The notes under the pieces are model-generated. The model worked only from the letters and a program-made list of their open reading frames with translations. It did no database searches and was not told where the DNA came from. A stretch of DNA of 64,000 nucleotides from Plecoglossus altivelis (taxonomy: Eukaryota; Chordata; Actinopteri; Osmeriformes; Plecoglossidae). The stretch spans positions 7,970,709-8,034,708 of the forward strand of contig BROE01000013.1 of NCBI GenBank assembly GCA_036571765.1, given 5' to 3'. The translations under genes were made by a program, and so were the position numbers. How positions within the stretch are numbered: position 1 is the stretch's first letter; every line of letters starts with the position of its first letter. Shown here in pieces: positions 48,697-62,817 of the stretch.

Positions 48697-51600
48697 AGAT
48701 AATTCAGCCCCACTTCACTCCAAGGAACCGTCCAGTTTGTCATCAGGAATCATTGAGCGTCTGCAGCACAATAAGCGCATCTCTGGAGACACACAACAGG
48801 AGTCACCACGTGAATGGCCAGGAATTACTGTCCCAACTGGAGCCCTTTTTCTGTTTTATTGTCGACAGATTTAGCAACTATAAATCTGATGGCCTACTCT
48901 CTCCTGGCAGAGAAACCGTAAACAGGAACACTGAGGGCCCTGGGGCCCTGCTGTCATCCAAGGGCCCCCTGTGGTGACATCCTCGATTTTAAACTGAGGT
49001 GTTGCTGCTGATGTTTATGACCTCTGAACTCTGTTGGTGATGTGTTGTGGTTTGGCTGCTGCCCTTTGTTGCTTGAGGGTCAATGCGAGAGGAAGAGAGT
49101 TGGTCCATAAAAAGGACTCTAACCACAGGACCTCAACATGACCCGGGTCTCAGCACCACAAATGTTTCCCAGGCTGTCAATAAAACTGTCTACGAGGTGA
49201 ACCATTGATTGGCTCATCGATCCCTGTTCTTTCTTATTTGCAAGCTGAACAAGCTTAGCTCTTAGTGCACCTGGTCTAGTTTCAGCTGTAGCACCTAGGA
49301 TGTCAGATAAGACCGTATATCCCATTTCACTTTAATCAATGCACAATTTGTTCTCCACCCACTTTCAATCTCCATCCCATTTATTATGTATTATTCGCCC
49401 TTTTTAAAACAATTCCCTACCAACCTTCTCATCTAATTTGGTATTCAGATATGGTTAGCACTATTATCTCAATTAATACGATGACACGTTCTAAATGCAT
49501 TCTCTGTATAATTCAAGTGACACAAGACACCACACATTTCACAGCTATATAAATCCAGGGTCGTGTCCCTGCATGGTCGCCCTCAACGGTTCATGGGTCT
49601 TTACGTTGGTTGACTGGAGGTTATGGAATTGATTTACATTACAACATATGAAAGTGTGATGAAAGAAGCACAATGCAAGCTCAATCTTTCTACAGGACTG
49701 TGCTTTATTTTAGTCTAAGCAGAATATAATGAACTAGAGAACTACAGTTCAGGAGCACTATGGGAGATAAACCACCCACTGCCAGGGAAAAACAGACCCG
49801 TGCCAACGCCAATTCAAATTACAGCTCTGTTTGAAAGAAAATCGAGTTAACTAATTTTGTTCAAGTAAAATGAAAAAAGTTACACATTTATTCAATCATT
49901 CAAACAAAATTTCATAAATAAAACATTGTATATTTACCTAGATAAATTAAAATAAATTAAATAAAACTTCAATGTTTTGGCAGAAATAAAAATGAAAGTT
50001 AGGTGTATGAAATTTGCGAAGCTGGGAATGTTATGATTATTAATGCAAAGTATTGTGGGAGATTTTTTTGTACTAGGTCTTTCTGCAAAGCTTTTCAAAG
50101 GCTGTCATTTTGAGTTGGGTTGGAGCAAAGCAGCTCTCTAGGGTTGAACGTGTTCAAATTTGGTCCTTGTAACCGTGGGAATGGAACTGAGTGACCACAT
50201 CCTCATCGGTGTCAGAAGTGGGATTGAGGCAAAACTGACACTAGACAACCTCAACACCTGCCAGCAGTTCAGCAGAAACGCTTCATCTCTGCAAATGCAA
50301 CGTATACAATATTGATGTATATGAATGAGCGCCAACACAGGTGAAGAAATATCGCTGACATCCCCGGAAAACAGCATGCCTGACCCGCTCACAAAGGTAG
50401 TACTATCGGAGAGAACAGACTGTTATTTAAGGCAGACTCCTCTCCTCAGATCAGCTTGGTGTCAGAAACTAACCTGACTGGACCAAAGCAGTGCAGTAGA
50501 ACTATCTATCATTGGCACATTTTCGTCAGTGGCTTCAGAGTCAACCACAGCTATTACAATATAAACATGATCTCAGCTTATCACTGAAACAGCCTGCTAT
50601 GTCTAAGAGAAACTTCCCATAGTCCTTTGCATGCAGAGAAGATGAACATGGGAGATATGACTCTTTGATTTGATTTAAAAAAAACCTGTATTCAAGATGA
50701 AGACAAGAGGATCAAACCAAAGAGAATTCATGGTTTATAAAGACAATGGTCATGGGAAATGGTGATTTAACATTTTGAAAACAAACAACAAAATGTCTGA
50801 GGTTTTCCAATAGAACCAAAGGCCTCCTATGAAATCCTTTTAAACATGCAATTACTTACAACAGCAGATTCCCCTTGAATTTGTGCATTGGACTCATCGC
50901 TTTGAATCCACACATAATGAATCTTTCTTCATCTTCCCCTACACTGCAGTTTCTTAATTCCTGTACAGAATGTAGGAGCCTTCAGTCAACAAACATCTCT
51001 TTTAACTTGTCCATTTACAAGGAATTTCACAGAGGGATTGTGCAGCAAAATCTCCCTTTAACATGTATCATATAAGCACATCAGAATAAATCTTGTGACA
51101 ATGGGTCCATCCCAGCTTCAGCAGATAACAGAAAACAAAAGAGAAAGAGAGAGAATAAATGAAAACCATTTAACCACATGAATATAAATCCATTTGAACA
51201 TCAGCGCTTCAATATACAAGAAATAAAATCCTTTGCTCTACTGTTTTTGATAAATTATTTCATAGTTTCCTTCTCTTAAAGTCAGTGAAATATATTAACT
51301 ATTCATTTCATTTTTTTAATTGTTTGAACATGATTTATTGTACTGTCTATAAAGAAGGCTTAACATAATTAAAAAATAAGCTATATTATTATATGTACAG
51401 GAGTACTGCAGCTATGTAGCTGAGGAGAGACAAGGCCAAGGCAAGCAGGCAAGGGGGACTGCAGGGTAGTAGTCTTGGCATTCTAGAAATAAGTGTATCC
51501 CTCTCACCTGGCCCTTTCTCAAGCTGATCCTACGCCTGTGTTTGGATAATATATACATATATTTTCAGCCCCGACTTGGCAATCTCACCACCCTCTCAAT

Positions 51601-54600
51601 GGCCTCTCCCCCCACTCTCGCTAACCCAGCCACGGTGAGCTGGAAGGCGGAGGAGCGTGGCTGAAGCTGTCTCCCGCTCCCCTGCGGCGAGCCCTCCGGG
51701 GGGGCGGTCCTGCTCTTCACGTCTTTGAGGTCACATCTATTCGTCTCATCATCCTCCCATTGGACTAATCCAATTACTGCCCGAGCAATCTTTCAGCTGT
51801 CAGGAATAGCATGTTGTGTCCGTGTAAACAGAATCCTAATGAATGGATCACTCCAGGCTGGAATTTAGGCCACACCAAACCATCTCTCCTAGCCCTGTCT
51901 GGTGTTCCTCAGCCTAGGGGTTAGCCTGTTAGCGTACATGTGGGCTGGATAGTCAAAGGCTAAGGGTTAAAAATGACCCAAACACTTGAGCAGATCCCTG
52001 CAACTGCTGTGGATACGTTTGTTTAGTGACATCATCGTCCCACACAGTCAGACATCTAGAGACAAGCTACTATATTACACGTCAAATGACCTGCCTCATT
52101 TTTTAAACATATTCTGACTTACTACCTAGTATATACATGAAAGAATAAAAAAGTCTTTGTCTTCCTCACTTTGATTTGAATCTCAGCTTTGTTGTCAAAC
52201 ATGATTGCACATCTTCAGTGATTGACTGCTCGTATGGTTTGTGGTAGGATAAAAGCTTGTCTTTTGTTTCTTTTTTAAATGACATGATGACCTGATAGAT
52301 CCAAGGCAATGTTCATAGACGTTTCAGAGCCCCTCCGGAACTCTCTCCCCTGCATCCGTCTCTGTCTCAGTAATCCAGAAAGGTTGCCGTGGCAGAGACC
52401 CAGCATAGCTTCCGCTGGTCCCACTGGCCCCGGAGGGTAACCGCTCTTCCCATCGTCTCCCTGGCTAGGACCACGCAAGGCAATGCACCAGATCCACGAG
52501 TCGTGACATCATCGAGATTGATGCCTGAGTATTGGAGGGATTTGGTTGAGGTTGCCTGACCATCCCTCATCCATCCATGCCCTCTCCATCTCCAGTCCCC
52601 CTGCCCCTGCTCCTGCCTGGCCAGAACTTCTACATCCAACTTTTCTCCACCCTCGACCCCTCCTCTAAAATCCCATTTCCATAGCAAAAACCCTTTTTGC
52701 GGTAAAGCATGATGACGGGGGAAAAAAAACCTCTTTCCCAAAGCAGCCATTAAATGAGAGGCATTAATTTCTCCCTCCTGTCCAACAGGTTCCTTTAATT
52801 ATCTCTCCACTTTCAGTCAATTACATTTCACTTCCTTTCCTTGACAATCACTGCTATTTTAGGGTGAGTGCTCCACACCCAGGGGGCTGGAGACTCGCAG
52901 ACACGCTCCAGCAACTCCCTCCCTCGCCCCCTTGGATGGGCTCTCCAACACCCTCACAGGGTTCTCACCCCTCATGAGGAGTGACCTGGCAGAATACTAA
53001 ATAGAGGCATTGGTGTTGGACTCAGAGCCTATAGCAAACACGTAGCCACTGGAAGAAGTTAACTTTGTAGAAGTCCTTTACATCAGGCAGTGACAGTGTA
53101 TAGTAACCTCTTTTGCCGCGACCTCTTGACATTAGATTTATTTTGGTTGTGTAAGCAAGCTAGCTGCACTATAAGTAGGCCTGCATGAGCCTTGTTTCTG
53201 GTAAACTCTCTTTTTCTGAACAGCCCGCAGTGATACTGAGCTTCAGACTAATATTAGCATTAACCTAAAATGTCAACTTAAATGTTCCCCGCGGAGCATG
53301 AGTGGGTGTTTTTCAGTGAGCACGGTGGTGGACTAGCTCCTGCAGGAGGCGAGTCACTGTTGAGTTAGCATTCTCTGAAGCGGCTGGAGCTGCCGCATTG
53401 ACTGGACTAAGGGCCAGACAGGGCCAGAGGCTGGGAGCTGAGCCGGCAGCTTCTGTAGTAAATAAAGAAAACCATAAAAACTCCCTGCTTCTCATTTCCG
53501 TTGTTCCAGTCTGGCTTCCCGACTGTTTCAGTTTGAACTGTATTTCCCATTCCACATTGGCTAATTTAGCCTTCCAAGACTGTATCCTGGCTCTCTTTTG
53601 ACAGTTAAGATGCTATGTTAGCAAAGAGCCCACTAAACAGACAGCTGAAAGCCAGGCTAGGTTGTGCCAAACCTGCCCTTGACTAACCCTGGCTCTAAGT
53701 GGGCTCTCTAGCCATGGGAGGGCAGCCTTTCTGGGAGAGGAGCCATCAGGGAGAGGGGCCAGTGGAGCAGTCACAGCGGGTACATGACGGGGCTCAGGGG
53801 ACCAGTGTCGGGAGATGTGTTTTTCAAGACGGCAGAGGAGACGAGTCTAGGAGATTTCATTGCTCATGGAACATTAGGTTTCCCATTGATTAATTCAGCA
53901 TTCATAAATAATGAGCACAACAGGGCTGTAAAGAACATGCATTCATGTTGACCTACTTCACATGAATTCACGGAGCTCCCAAACAAAGGCTGAGTGAGAA
54001 GTTTTCTTTGTACCGTGTTATTTTTTTCGAAGGCAATTTGAGACAAACCCGGACCAAGCTTGCAATGTTTTCTATGGGCATCCTTTTGATTCCAAAGAAA
54101 CTGTGCTTCACCAATACTCTTTCAGTGCTGAACAATACTCTGTGCTTTGCAGGTGTCCCAACTGTAATACAGCCACATAGAGATGACACATTTTAGAGAG
54201 GATATTTTGTAGGAAATGGCGGCCTCTTAGGAAATTGTTGAGACACGTTTAAATGCTGAAAGCTGAAGCACAATGACACGGGCCACTTGGGAGCTGTGAC
54301 TGAGGATTTTCAGTAGAATTGTTGGTTGCTACCCATTTTCATCCTGTTTTTGTCAAGTAGCTTTTGTGCCTGGAGCAACATTCTCAAACCACTACCCCAT
54401 CTCTCCCCACCACGTTTGGCTTTCACAACAATCGGTGCTAACGTCAATCAAATATTTAACGTTAACACCTAACTAGCTATGATATAGGAAGCTTCCTCCT
54501 CGCTCCTCAGTCCACCTCTCTACTGGTAGACACTGTGTTTCTGGTGCCAGGTCAGCTGTCGTCAGACTTGCCAGGACTCAGCAGCACAAACATAATTCTC

Positions 54601-56487
54601 TCTAATCTTCCTTCTGTCATCCCCATGCATTCAGGGGACCATCCGACTGTAATTTGGTCCAAGTGATTATACTGATGATTTTTCACTTGGTTGCTACTAA
54701 TGTATGGAGCCTGGCGATTACAACCGTGATTAGAGGAAAAGGTGAAATAGCATATCTAATAAGGTGGGGGAGATAATCGAAGGCTAGTGAACCCAGAGAT
54801 TGGGCCAGGTTTGAAACATTGTTCCAGGGGGAGCTGCTGGCTCCACAGAACAGCCTGGTTTGGTTCTGGAAGGCATGAGTGAACAGAATGAGGGTCTGTC
54901 TGTTGCAGAGAAATACAGAGATGTAAAATAAAAAAAATAAAAAACAAGAGAGCTAACATAGGTACTGTTGGCATGACATTGTACAGCAAGGTAACACAAA
55001 TCAAAGCCTGTTCACAAAAAGACTGGCATGGTAGTGTCCTGTTCTTAAGCAGCTGGGAAGATTGATAAGTGGAGAGATGGAGCGGGTGTGAAAGTCATTG
55101 TGGTGTGATAATGCAGGCTGGATTTTCAGGCAATGCTGTGTACACTTGGAATACATCTGCTCTGTTTTGGAGAGACAGTCCCAGAGGTAAAGAGGAACAG
55201 GCTGGACAGAAGGCAGCAGGAACCTAGTACATGCCAACACTATGCTTTATCTACCCTTCAATCCTATTTCCCAAGAGCAGGCATCCTCGGGTACGTGGTG
55301 TTCAGCAGAGGAGAGAGGTCGACCGGGGCCTCTGATTGCATGGATTTAGTCCCCAGGGATCCACCTCAGAGCATCACTTTAAAGGATCAAGTAGACGAGC
55401 CTCGGACATGGTGACATGGGGTAGAGTAGGGGGCTTAAGGGGTCAGGTTTGGTTGTTGACTTCCACTTTTCTCCTCCTCTACCTGCCCCACTTCCCCCAG
55501 ACCCCTACCCATCCCACCCCCCACACCCTCTTGTCACACTACGCCCCCCTCCCTAACCACCCACGTCTTTCAACACCTTTTGAACAGTTGGCTCTGACGG
55601 ATATATGGGGTGTGTGAGATGGTGTTCAACCCAGGAATTTGGGGAAGTGTTAAAAGTGATTGAATTGCTATCCATCCTCCCCCCAGACTCATTGCAAACA
55701 TATTGATCTTGTTTTATGGGCCCACATCCAGCACTGTAAAATGGTCAAAATAAGGTCTCCAAGACACTAACTCAAGACCTGACAATTTCCGAGCGCTCTG
55801 CTGTGTACTGGTTGCTATGGCAGGTTGAGAGGTTCTGAAGGATGGCTGTAGAAAGATACTTGACTGTAATTTCAGAGCAGGTAGTGATGTGTTGTGATAG
55901 CAGGTTTTTTTTCCACAGGTTATTCGTATTACACATGGATGAAGCAGAGAATTGGGAATGTTAACAGTGGCATTTACACTATATACGACAAAGCTAAATG
56001 AGCTAGAAAAGCGTTCACTCTTTTGCTATCAATAAATCTAGTTGGTCTTCAGAGTTCAACTTTATCAGAAGGTACACAGCAGGGAAACAGGAGGCCTTGT
56101 TTCTCTATCTTACAAGAGCCTAACAAACGGCCTCGGCGAACATAAATATCCTGCCCCCTCTCTAGCTCTCTGGCCTAAAATGCGGTTATTTTTAATGGGA
56201 CTATTTTTTCTCATTGCCAAGGGTCTCAAACGTCGCGAGAGCCAATTCATTAATTTCCTGTCGACTTTTGGCAGTTTCGGTAGCTATCATTCTCACTTCT
56301 TTTCTGTGCTCTCCTTAATGCTCCGTCCATTTTGTCCTTGTCTTTTTAGCCAAGTCATCTCCCTTGAACTATTTCAACATGTTTCATAACAGCACGCTCC
56401 CTGTCTTTAATACAAAAGCTCCAAAAAGGAAAAGAAGAAGAAACACATGATGTCCGTTTTGCTTGGTCTTTACAGTGGATTGTCGCT

Positions 56488-56597
56488 TAAACACAAAGGC
56501 TAGTGGGCAGCCTGTTGTATCTGCACCCTGTCCAATGCAGACTAAACACAAAGGCTAGTGGGCAGCCTGTTGTATCTGCACCCTGTCCAATGCAGAC
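56488..56597. repeat. 55-bp perfect tandem duplication
   Basis: Two exact adjacent copies, 56488-56542 and 56543-56597, of a non-repetitive 55-bp unit beginning TAAACACAAAGG and ending ATGCAGAC. No mismatch was seen, so the duplication is recent or an assembly artefact. Confidence 0.95.
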
Positions 56598-57277
56598 TCT
56601 AGGAAGTTCAATCAGTGTTTTTTTTTTTCCTTTTCTGCGTTTCCTCCACAACAGTTCTTTTGTAGCTGTCTGAGTGCGGTGAGTTATACATCATGATGAC
56701 CGAGATATCCAGTGGCCGAACCTTAATATCCAAGAGAGAGACTCAAAGCCCACATGGACTGACAAAATGATTTTTTTTTTCCTCCTTCTTTTTGCCCCCA
56801 TTCTTTACAGGTTCAAGTATTTTTTTTTCTTTAAAAAACAACGGCAAAAATTAGCAAATCTACTTTAGTCTAGTTTTCTACGTTTTCTACTCTACAACCT
56901 GGTTGAGAAACAGCAACCAGAACAGATAATCAGCCCATTGGTACTACGTTTCCTTGTCTTTTTTCAATTTACACATTATTTCCTTTTTCTTTTATGCGTA
57001 CTTACAGTAGGCCACTGGATATTGATTTTAATGATTTCTTTTGACTACTATTAAATTGTAATACTTGCAGCTACAAGGTAAGAGTTTTTAAATATATATT
57101 TATATATTTATATATTTATATTCTTTTAAAAAGCGTTTAGTCCTTTGGTCCCTATTTCCTAAGGAATGATGCATGTAAATTATCCTGGATTCTCCTTTCA
57201 TCTTCTTGTCTTCAGAGCTCGCCCTGTCACAGAGCACAACACCTGTGTAGGCACAAAAACCAAAATGGCAGCAGGCT

Positions 57278-57278
<1 letters not shown>

Positions 57279-57323
<45 letters not shown>

Positions 57324-57342
57324 TGTCTGTCTGTCTGTCTGT
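57279..57342. repeat. (GT)n then (CTGT)n compound microsatellite
   Basis: Nineteen GT units to 57316, a short interruption, then CTGT tetramers at 57326-57342. Confidence 0.95.
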
Positions 57343-58540
57343 TTTTGAGTTGGCATTTGCACATATTTATACATGTACATACGAGCTTGTTCAAAAAAAT
57401 GTTTACAAGTGTCCTGTCTGTAAAGGTATATGTGTATGGATGTGCATTGGTTGATCTATTTGTGTGTATGTGTGTGTCCATATATAACTGTGTCAGTATG
57501 CATGCTCTGAGCATAATGTGTCTATAAAGGTCTCCATCTTGTCTAAAAAACAGCAGCAAAAAGTTGGTCTCTGCAAACAATCCTCTTCTTCAGGCGCCAA
57601 AGCAAAACAGGAAAAAAAGAGGCATTTGCGAAGGAAAGGAAGAAGAAAGAAAAGCAAAGCAAAGCAAAAGTCCCCTCCAGGCTCCGTCTCCTCAGTCACC
57701 CAATCTGTCGGCCAGTTTCAGCAGGATCAAGGGACCACCCTTCTTTCATGATATGTAGCAGAGCAAGAAGTCTTTGTACTTTATACTGCACTTGTGGAAA
57801 TAAGGTGGTGTGGCCCTTCATCCTGAAATAGAGATAGGAGAGAGAGACAGAGAGAGAGAGAGACAGAGAGAGCAGTCAGTCTGTGGCAAGACTGCAGTCT
57901 GCAGGGTTCTGGCTACTAGATAACACACAGACAGGCACGACATGTGAAGCAGACAGGAGCAACAGAAAGTGTGTCAGTCTCTAATAAGTGATTGTGTGAA
58001 AGGGGATGGTGGGTTGGGAACAGACATGTGAGTTTGAGGCACAGCGACATAGCTAATCCAAGATCCTATTATTTAAAACTTCTGATCCTGTAGTAGAAAC
58101 ATGACCTAATGAGATGTATCCTGAAAAGCCATCAGCTCTTGCATGGTTGCCTAATTTTAGGACTTTGGAACAAGTCCCCATGACAACAGAGAGAAGGCGG
58201 TGAAGGGGGTGGGGGTGGGGTGGGGGGGCACACCTAGGGGGGCACACACAAAACGCACAGATGCGGACATGATAATATGAAGATAACGATGAAAAATGGC
58301 TGCTGTCTGATGAAATACATTAAAATAATGTAGCAATGTGTGTTGAGATCCTTGAACTGGAACATATTGTGACACATATTGTACAAATCTAAGAGCTAGG
58401 CCCTGACTCCCCTAAATCCCCTCTCTGCCAAAAGCAACACCTTGACGGATGCACATTGGATGGGTTTGTGTGCGCCTCTCATTGGTGGTTAGAAGAGCTT
58501 GTTTGTGAGGCTATCATACTTAATGCGTTCTGAGCCTTAA

Positions 58541-58981
58541 AGGCACAGTTCAAAATCCAAAATAAATATTTTCCCTCTAACCTGTACAGTTATAAGTATC
58601 CACCTGTGTTGGTTTGGTGTGAGCAGCAGCGTTTTGGAGATATCGCCCATGAAGACGTCTGCCTTCTACTGACTAGAACTGAGCTAGATTGGACACGTCT
58701 TGTCGTACTGAAAACATAATGTATCCTTCTTATTTTTTTCACTCAACAGCAACGTCTCTTTCCAGAAGTCACGACGGTGTCCCTGCCATAACATGATCCA
58801 CAGACGTGGTTGTGAGCAATTTCATGCAGGACAAAATGTATTTTTGATCAAACTACTCTCACTAACCACAGCACCGTGCTGAAGTCTACCAAATTTGGCA
58901 ACTCACACCAAAACCATCTAGATGGGTAAATAGTACTAGGGGCAAGAGACAAAAATTACAGGGAGGGGGGGAACTGTGCCT
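58541..58981. mobile_element. Short non-autonomous DNA transposon (MITE-like)
   Basis: The 441-bp element starts AGGCACAGTTC and ends with its exact complement GAACTGTGCCT, an 11-bp perfect terminal inverted repeat. TTAA flanks both ends (58537-58540 and 58982-58985), consistent with a target-site duplication. There is no transposase frame. Internal words such as GGAGATATC, TCTCTTTCCAGAA and TGTGAGCA..TTTCATG resemble a MITE family I associate with many teleost genomes; that link is from memory and unnamed. TTAA targets are typical of piggyBac, but the family is not proven. Confidence 0.75.
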
Positions 58982-59090
58982 TTAATGTAATTCAATAGAG
59001 ACTGGCAAATCACAGCTAATCATTCTCTCTGAGAAAAGCGCCAAAAAAGATAATGCTGTGGAGAGAATGTTCGCCCACTACTCTTGTTCT

Positions 59091-59170
59091 CTACCTCTCT
59101 CTACCTCTCTCTACCTCTCTCTCTCTCTCTCCCTCTCTCTCTCTCTCTCCCTCTCTCTCTCTACCTCTCG
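59091..59170. repeat. (CT)n repeat with CTACCTCTCT decamers
   Basis: Three exact copies of CTACCTCTCT at 59091-59120 lead into (CT)n with CCC interruptions. Low complexity within the proposed UTR intron. Confidence 0.9.
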
Positions 59171-62100
59171 GTCTCTCGAATGAGTTTGTTACCATTTTAC
59201 AATGGATCATTTCTTAACCACGGGAGATGAGATGCTAACTTATTTTTCGAAGGTGTGGAGGAAAGCGGTACCATTAGCTGCAGGCCTTTGTAGCTGGCAG
59301 ACCTGATTATAGACGTGCCAGCTCTTCACAACACAGCTCTAATTCAAAGCAGACATGCACCACATACATCCAAGACTGACATAAAAACATACAAGATGGA
59401 TCTGCTGCAGTCCTCAGTTTTTTTTCTTCTCCAGGCGGGAGTTTGACACTGACAAACAAATCGAGAAATCCTTTAAAAAAACTAAAACAAATTCTCAAAA
59501 AACTCTTGAGGACCTTGAAACAAGAAAAGTGTGCGTTGTTTCCACAGATACTAGAACTTCATTTTTTGGGGGGCATCAAATCTTCGCATTACGCATGCAA
59601 TCTTCCCAGTGCATGCTCAGTCTCCCAACACTGTTTGAGAGCCCAGCAATGACAGAGCTGGACATTTGGGCCCATCTAGACAGGCTGGCTATAACCTCTG
59701 CTGGCTAGCCTGACATGCTGAGTTTACCTTAACGATGCACCGCCAATGCAGCAACGAATAGGACTGAAAACCTGTTCACTTGGTCTTATCAGGGTTGGCC
59801 TGTAAGAACAGCGAGTGGAAATGACACAAAAACAACCCCTTCCACCAGTGGAGACCTGTAGCAGCCATCAATGAAAGTGCTAAGAATCAACCAATCAACC
59901 CGTTTACATCATAATAATTACCAATCACAAGGACCAGGCCATCGTACGGCAAGCTACGGAGAGTGTCACGTTACACAACGTATGCCAGCTACACCCTTCA
60001 CAGAGAGGCCTGGGCTGGAAAAAGCAAACAACACACTGTAATGGGGCAATTTGAGATATTTGTTTTTCCAATTCCAATCTGTGTGTGTCTTGCGTGTCTA
60101 TGTGTTTAAGAGTGAATTTGCGCGATGATATCTGTGCGCGCGCATGTCGTCGAGTGGATTCTTGCTGCGTGGTGCCAAGCTTTGGCCTGCAGCTTTGCAA
60201 TCCTATTGTAATTGGTTAGGCCTGCTCATAAATAAATATATGAGAAGCGATCCTCATGCTACGCAAACAAAACAATCCGGCACAAGCAGCCCTGGTGCAG
60301 ATGGAGTGTGTGGAGGAGAACTGGAGTGTCAACATTTGTCTGCGCTCTCTGTGTTGATGGAGCAGATTTAATTGGCTGCACAAACATAGGGTCATCTTGG
60401 CTATCTCTCAACTAAAGAGCAGCTGATTGAAAAAGCTCTATTCTTTCTCAACACATCAGAGACTTGAGATGCCAGAAACAGGTGTCAAGTCGTGTCAAAC
60501 AGAATGTGGAGTCTTCATTTGTATAAACACCAGTGGTATATGTATATGTGCATATAGAGAGGTACATAATATAGAATATTCATAGACACTGAACTGGACA
60601 CAAAAAAGTAAAACACACAAGATCACAGTACAACAGCAAGAAGGGGTCAAATGTCACGCCGGATCATGACCAACCAACCAATCAGCACGGCAACAACTAC
60701 CAACTATCAAATAGGCATCAATGTACGGCACTTCACAAACTGCCCAAAAAATATCAAAAAGTGGGCGAAATATAAATATATATAAAGATATAGAGATATA
60801 TAGATGTATAGAGAGAAACCATCAACTTCACGTCATGCAATGCGGTCACAATCCTGTCACATGACGTCATCCAGATAGAAAATGACACCATGGGTTCAAC
60901 TTACAGGCGTGGGTAACTCCGCCCCGTGACTGGCGGGGGTGTGGCTACACAACGTTGGGAGGCCGCCTCACGCTATGATTGGACCTGCCAGGGTCGCAGG
61001 TTGGTAGTGGGGTGCAAAAGAAGGAAAGAATCGGTGGAGTTTCTTTTCTCTTTCCTTAAAATGGGGAAATCTGTTGCAAGTGAGCCCCTCCCCCCCCTGC
61101 ACGTTCCAGCTTATCAACTTCTCCGGCTGACTAAATCAAATGAAGCTGGTTGTTACTGTCAAAATGCTCAAAGTAAACAAATCAAACCCCCCAAAAAAGG
61201 AAGAAAGAAAAAGAACCTTCAACAAAACACAAAATAATGGCTCTTACTTAAAAAAAAAAAGCATTTCAGAAATACTTTTAGCTTGAGAACATTTACAGGT
61301 TAAAAGACTAACTTGGTGCTTTCTATTCACTAAGATAAGGCTCCCAGGCAAATACATATTTCTGAGCGCAAGTAATTGGATATTTTGCCTTGTATTGTTT
61401 GCTATGATGTTGTATGTGCAGAAGGCAGCCAAGCCTTTTCTAAAATATATGGTTATCTTTACAGCACTTAATAGGTTGTCAGAAAACAGTACATAGTAAA
61501 ATGGACTTGTCTCTTGTCGTGACAGGTCTCTAATTTAAAAGTTCAAGGTCATGCTACTGATAGTACAAAATACTAAAACCATGATATCCACATTTTCTTC
61601 AGCATACAGACATGTTAAGACTGCATCTGTACAACATAAATAAGTGCTACATCTAAAACTCTGATGTCTCTAAGCACTATACAAAATGTAACTGGTGAAT
61701 TATTCATTTTTGCTGTTCAATAAATGGAACTTATATTATTAATGCATAACATAATGTATTTAAAATTTCACATTTTAAAGACGATGAGTTATTAATTCGA
61801 CATTATATATTATAATAGCTTGACTCCAAAAAGGACTGCATTACCAATTGCTGTGAGTAGACGCAGGAAATTGGCTAAAACTCAAATGAATCGAAGCACA
61901 CTTTTAAAAACACACATGACAATGTCCACAGTCCGTGAGGGTGACTCTGTCATCTATTTGAAGGATCGACAAACTGAACTTTAAAAGCAGATTTCATTCG
62001 ATGCCTTTCAGAAAGTTCGGTTTAATCTTTTTTTCTTCTTCGGCAAGTCATGTTACAACATAAAACCTGACACTGACAGGTGGACCAGCTGGATGAAACG

Positions 62101-62586
62101 ACAAGAACATGGAAGATACACAGAACCAGACAAAACCTGACAATGTGATTTCACAAACATAGATACTGAACACTAAAAGAGACAAAGTGGACAGAGATGC
62201 CCCCCACTTTTCACAAACAAACACACACACAAGCGCACGCACACACATTTTCACTCATGCACACTCTGAAATTCCTTCCCCTCTTCTCTCATACAAACAT
62301 ACACACACAAACACAGACACACCAACGCACACAAGTCCACACACACCTCCTGCTGATGTAACTGAAAGGGCTGTTTGTTTTAAGAGACTTGTTGTTAGAG
62401 ACACACTGAGCATGTCACAATGATTGGCCTGTCGTCAACACTTTCAGGACATTCTTCATTTGTCCCGCAAGGTGCAACGTCAAAATCACTCCCCCCTCTC
62501 CTCAGGCAGTCTACTCTGACAGGTTCCTTTCAATTAGCACAACACATGTTCATTTGAATGCTATCGGACGACCCATGAAAATAACA

Positions 62587-62592
62587 TTTATT
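62587..62592 (-). terminator. Candidate polyadenylation signal for an unspliced CELF 3'UTR
   Basis: AATAAA on the minus strand about 415 bp past the CELF stop codon. It would be used only if the donor at 62983 is skipped. Confidence 0.25.
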
Positions 62593-62817
62593 ATTAGACA
62601 TATTGCATGCCATCCATGTCACCTTCTGGCTATAGTGTAGAAATAAATAAAAACACATAAATGTTGTTTTAATGCAAATGATGCAAATTGCAATGGGGAA
62701 ACTATAACGTAGGTAGCCTGTGCAATCAGTCTAGCAGACGCTGCAGACATTACTTCTCATGATAGCATGGGAACATGAACAGCAGGCTGAATAGATACCA
62801 CAGCAAGATATTGTTGC

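Larger units (their letters stand above)
48700..57822. other. Non-coding region, possibly including a CELF 3'UTR terminal exon at its right end
   Basis: No protein exon is recognisable. The stretch is relatively poor in microsatellites. If the acceptor at 57823 is used, the terminal 3'UTR exon of the CELF gene starts at 57822 and extends leftward for an unknown distance; minus-strand AATAAA words occur at 53137-53142, 51334-51339 and 49887-49892. An A/T octanucleotide-like repeat lies at 57091-57122 and a 55-bp duplication at 56488-56597. Confidence 0.45.

Noticed and set aside
52367..52750. 127-residue minus-strand frame
   Set aside because: It is not repeat-driven but shows no domain, no clear splice sites and no neighbouring exons; I treat it as chance.
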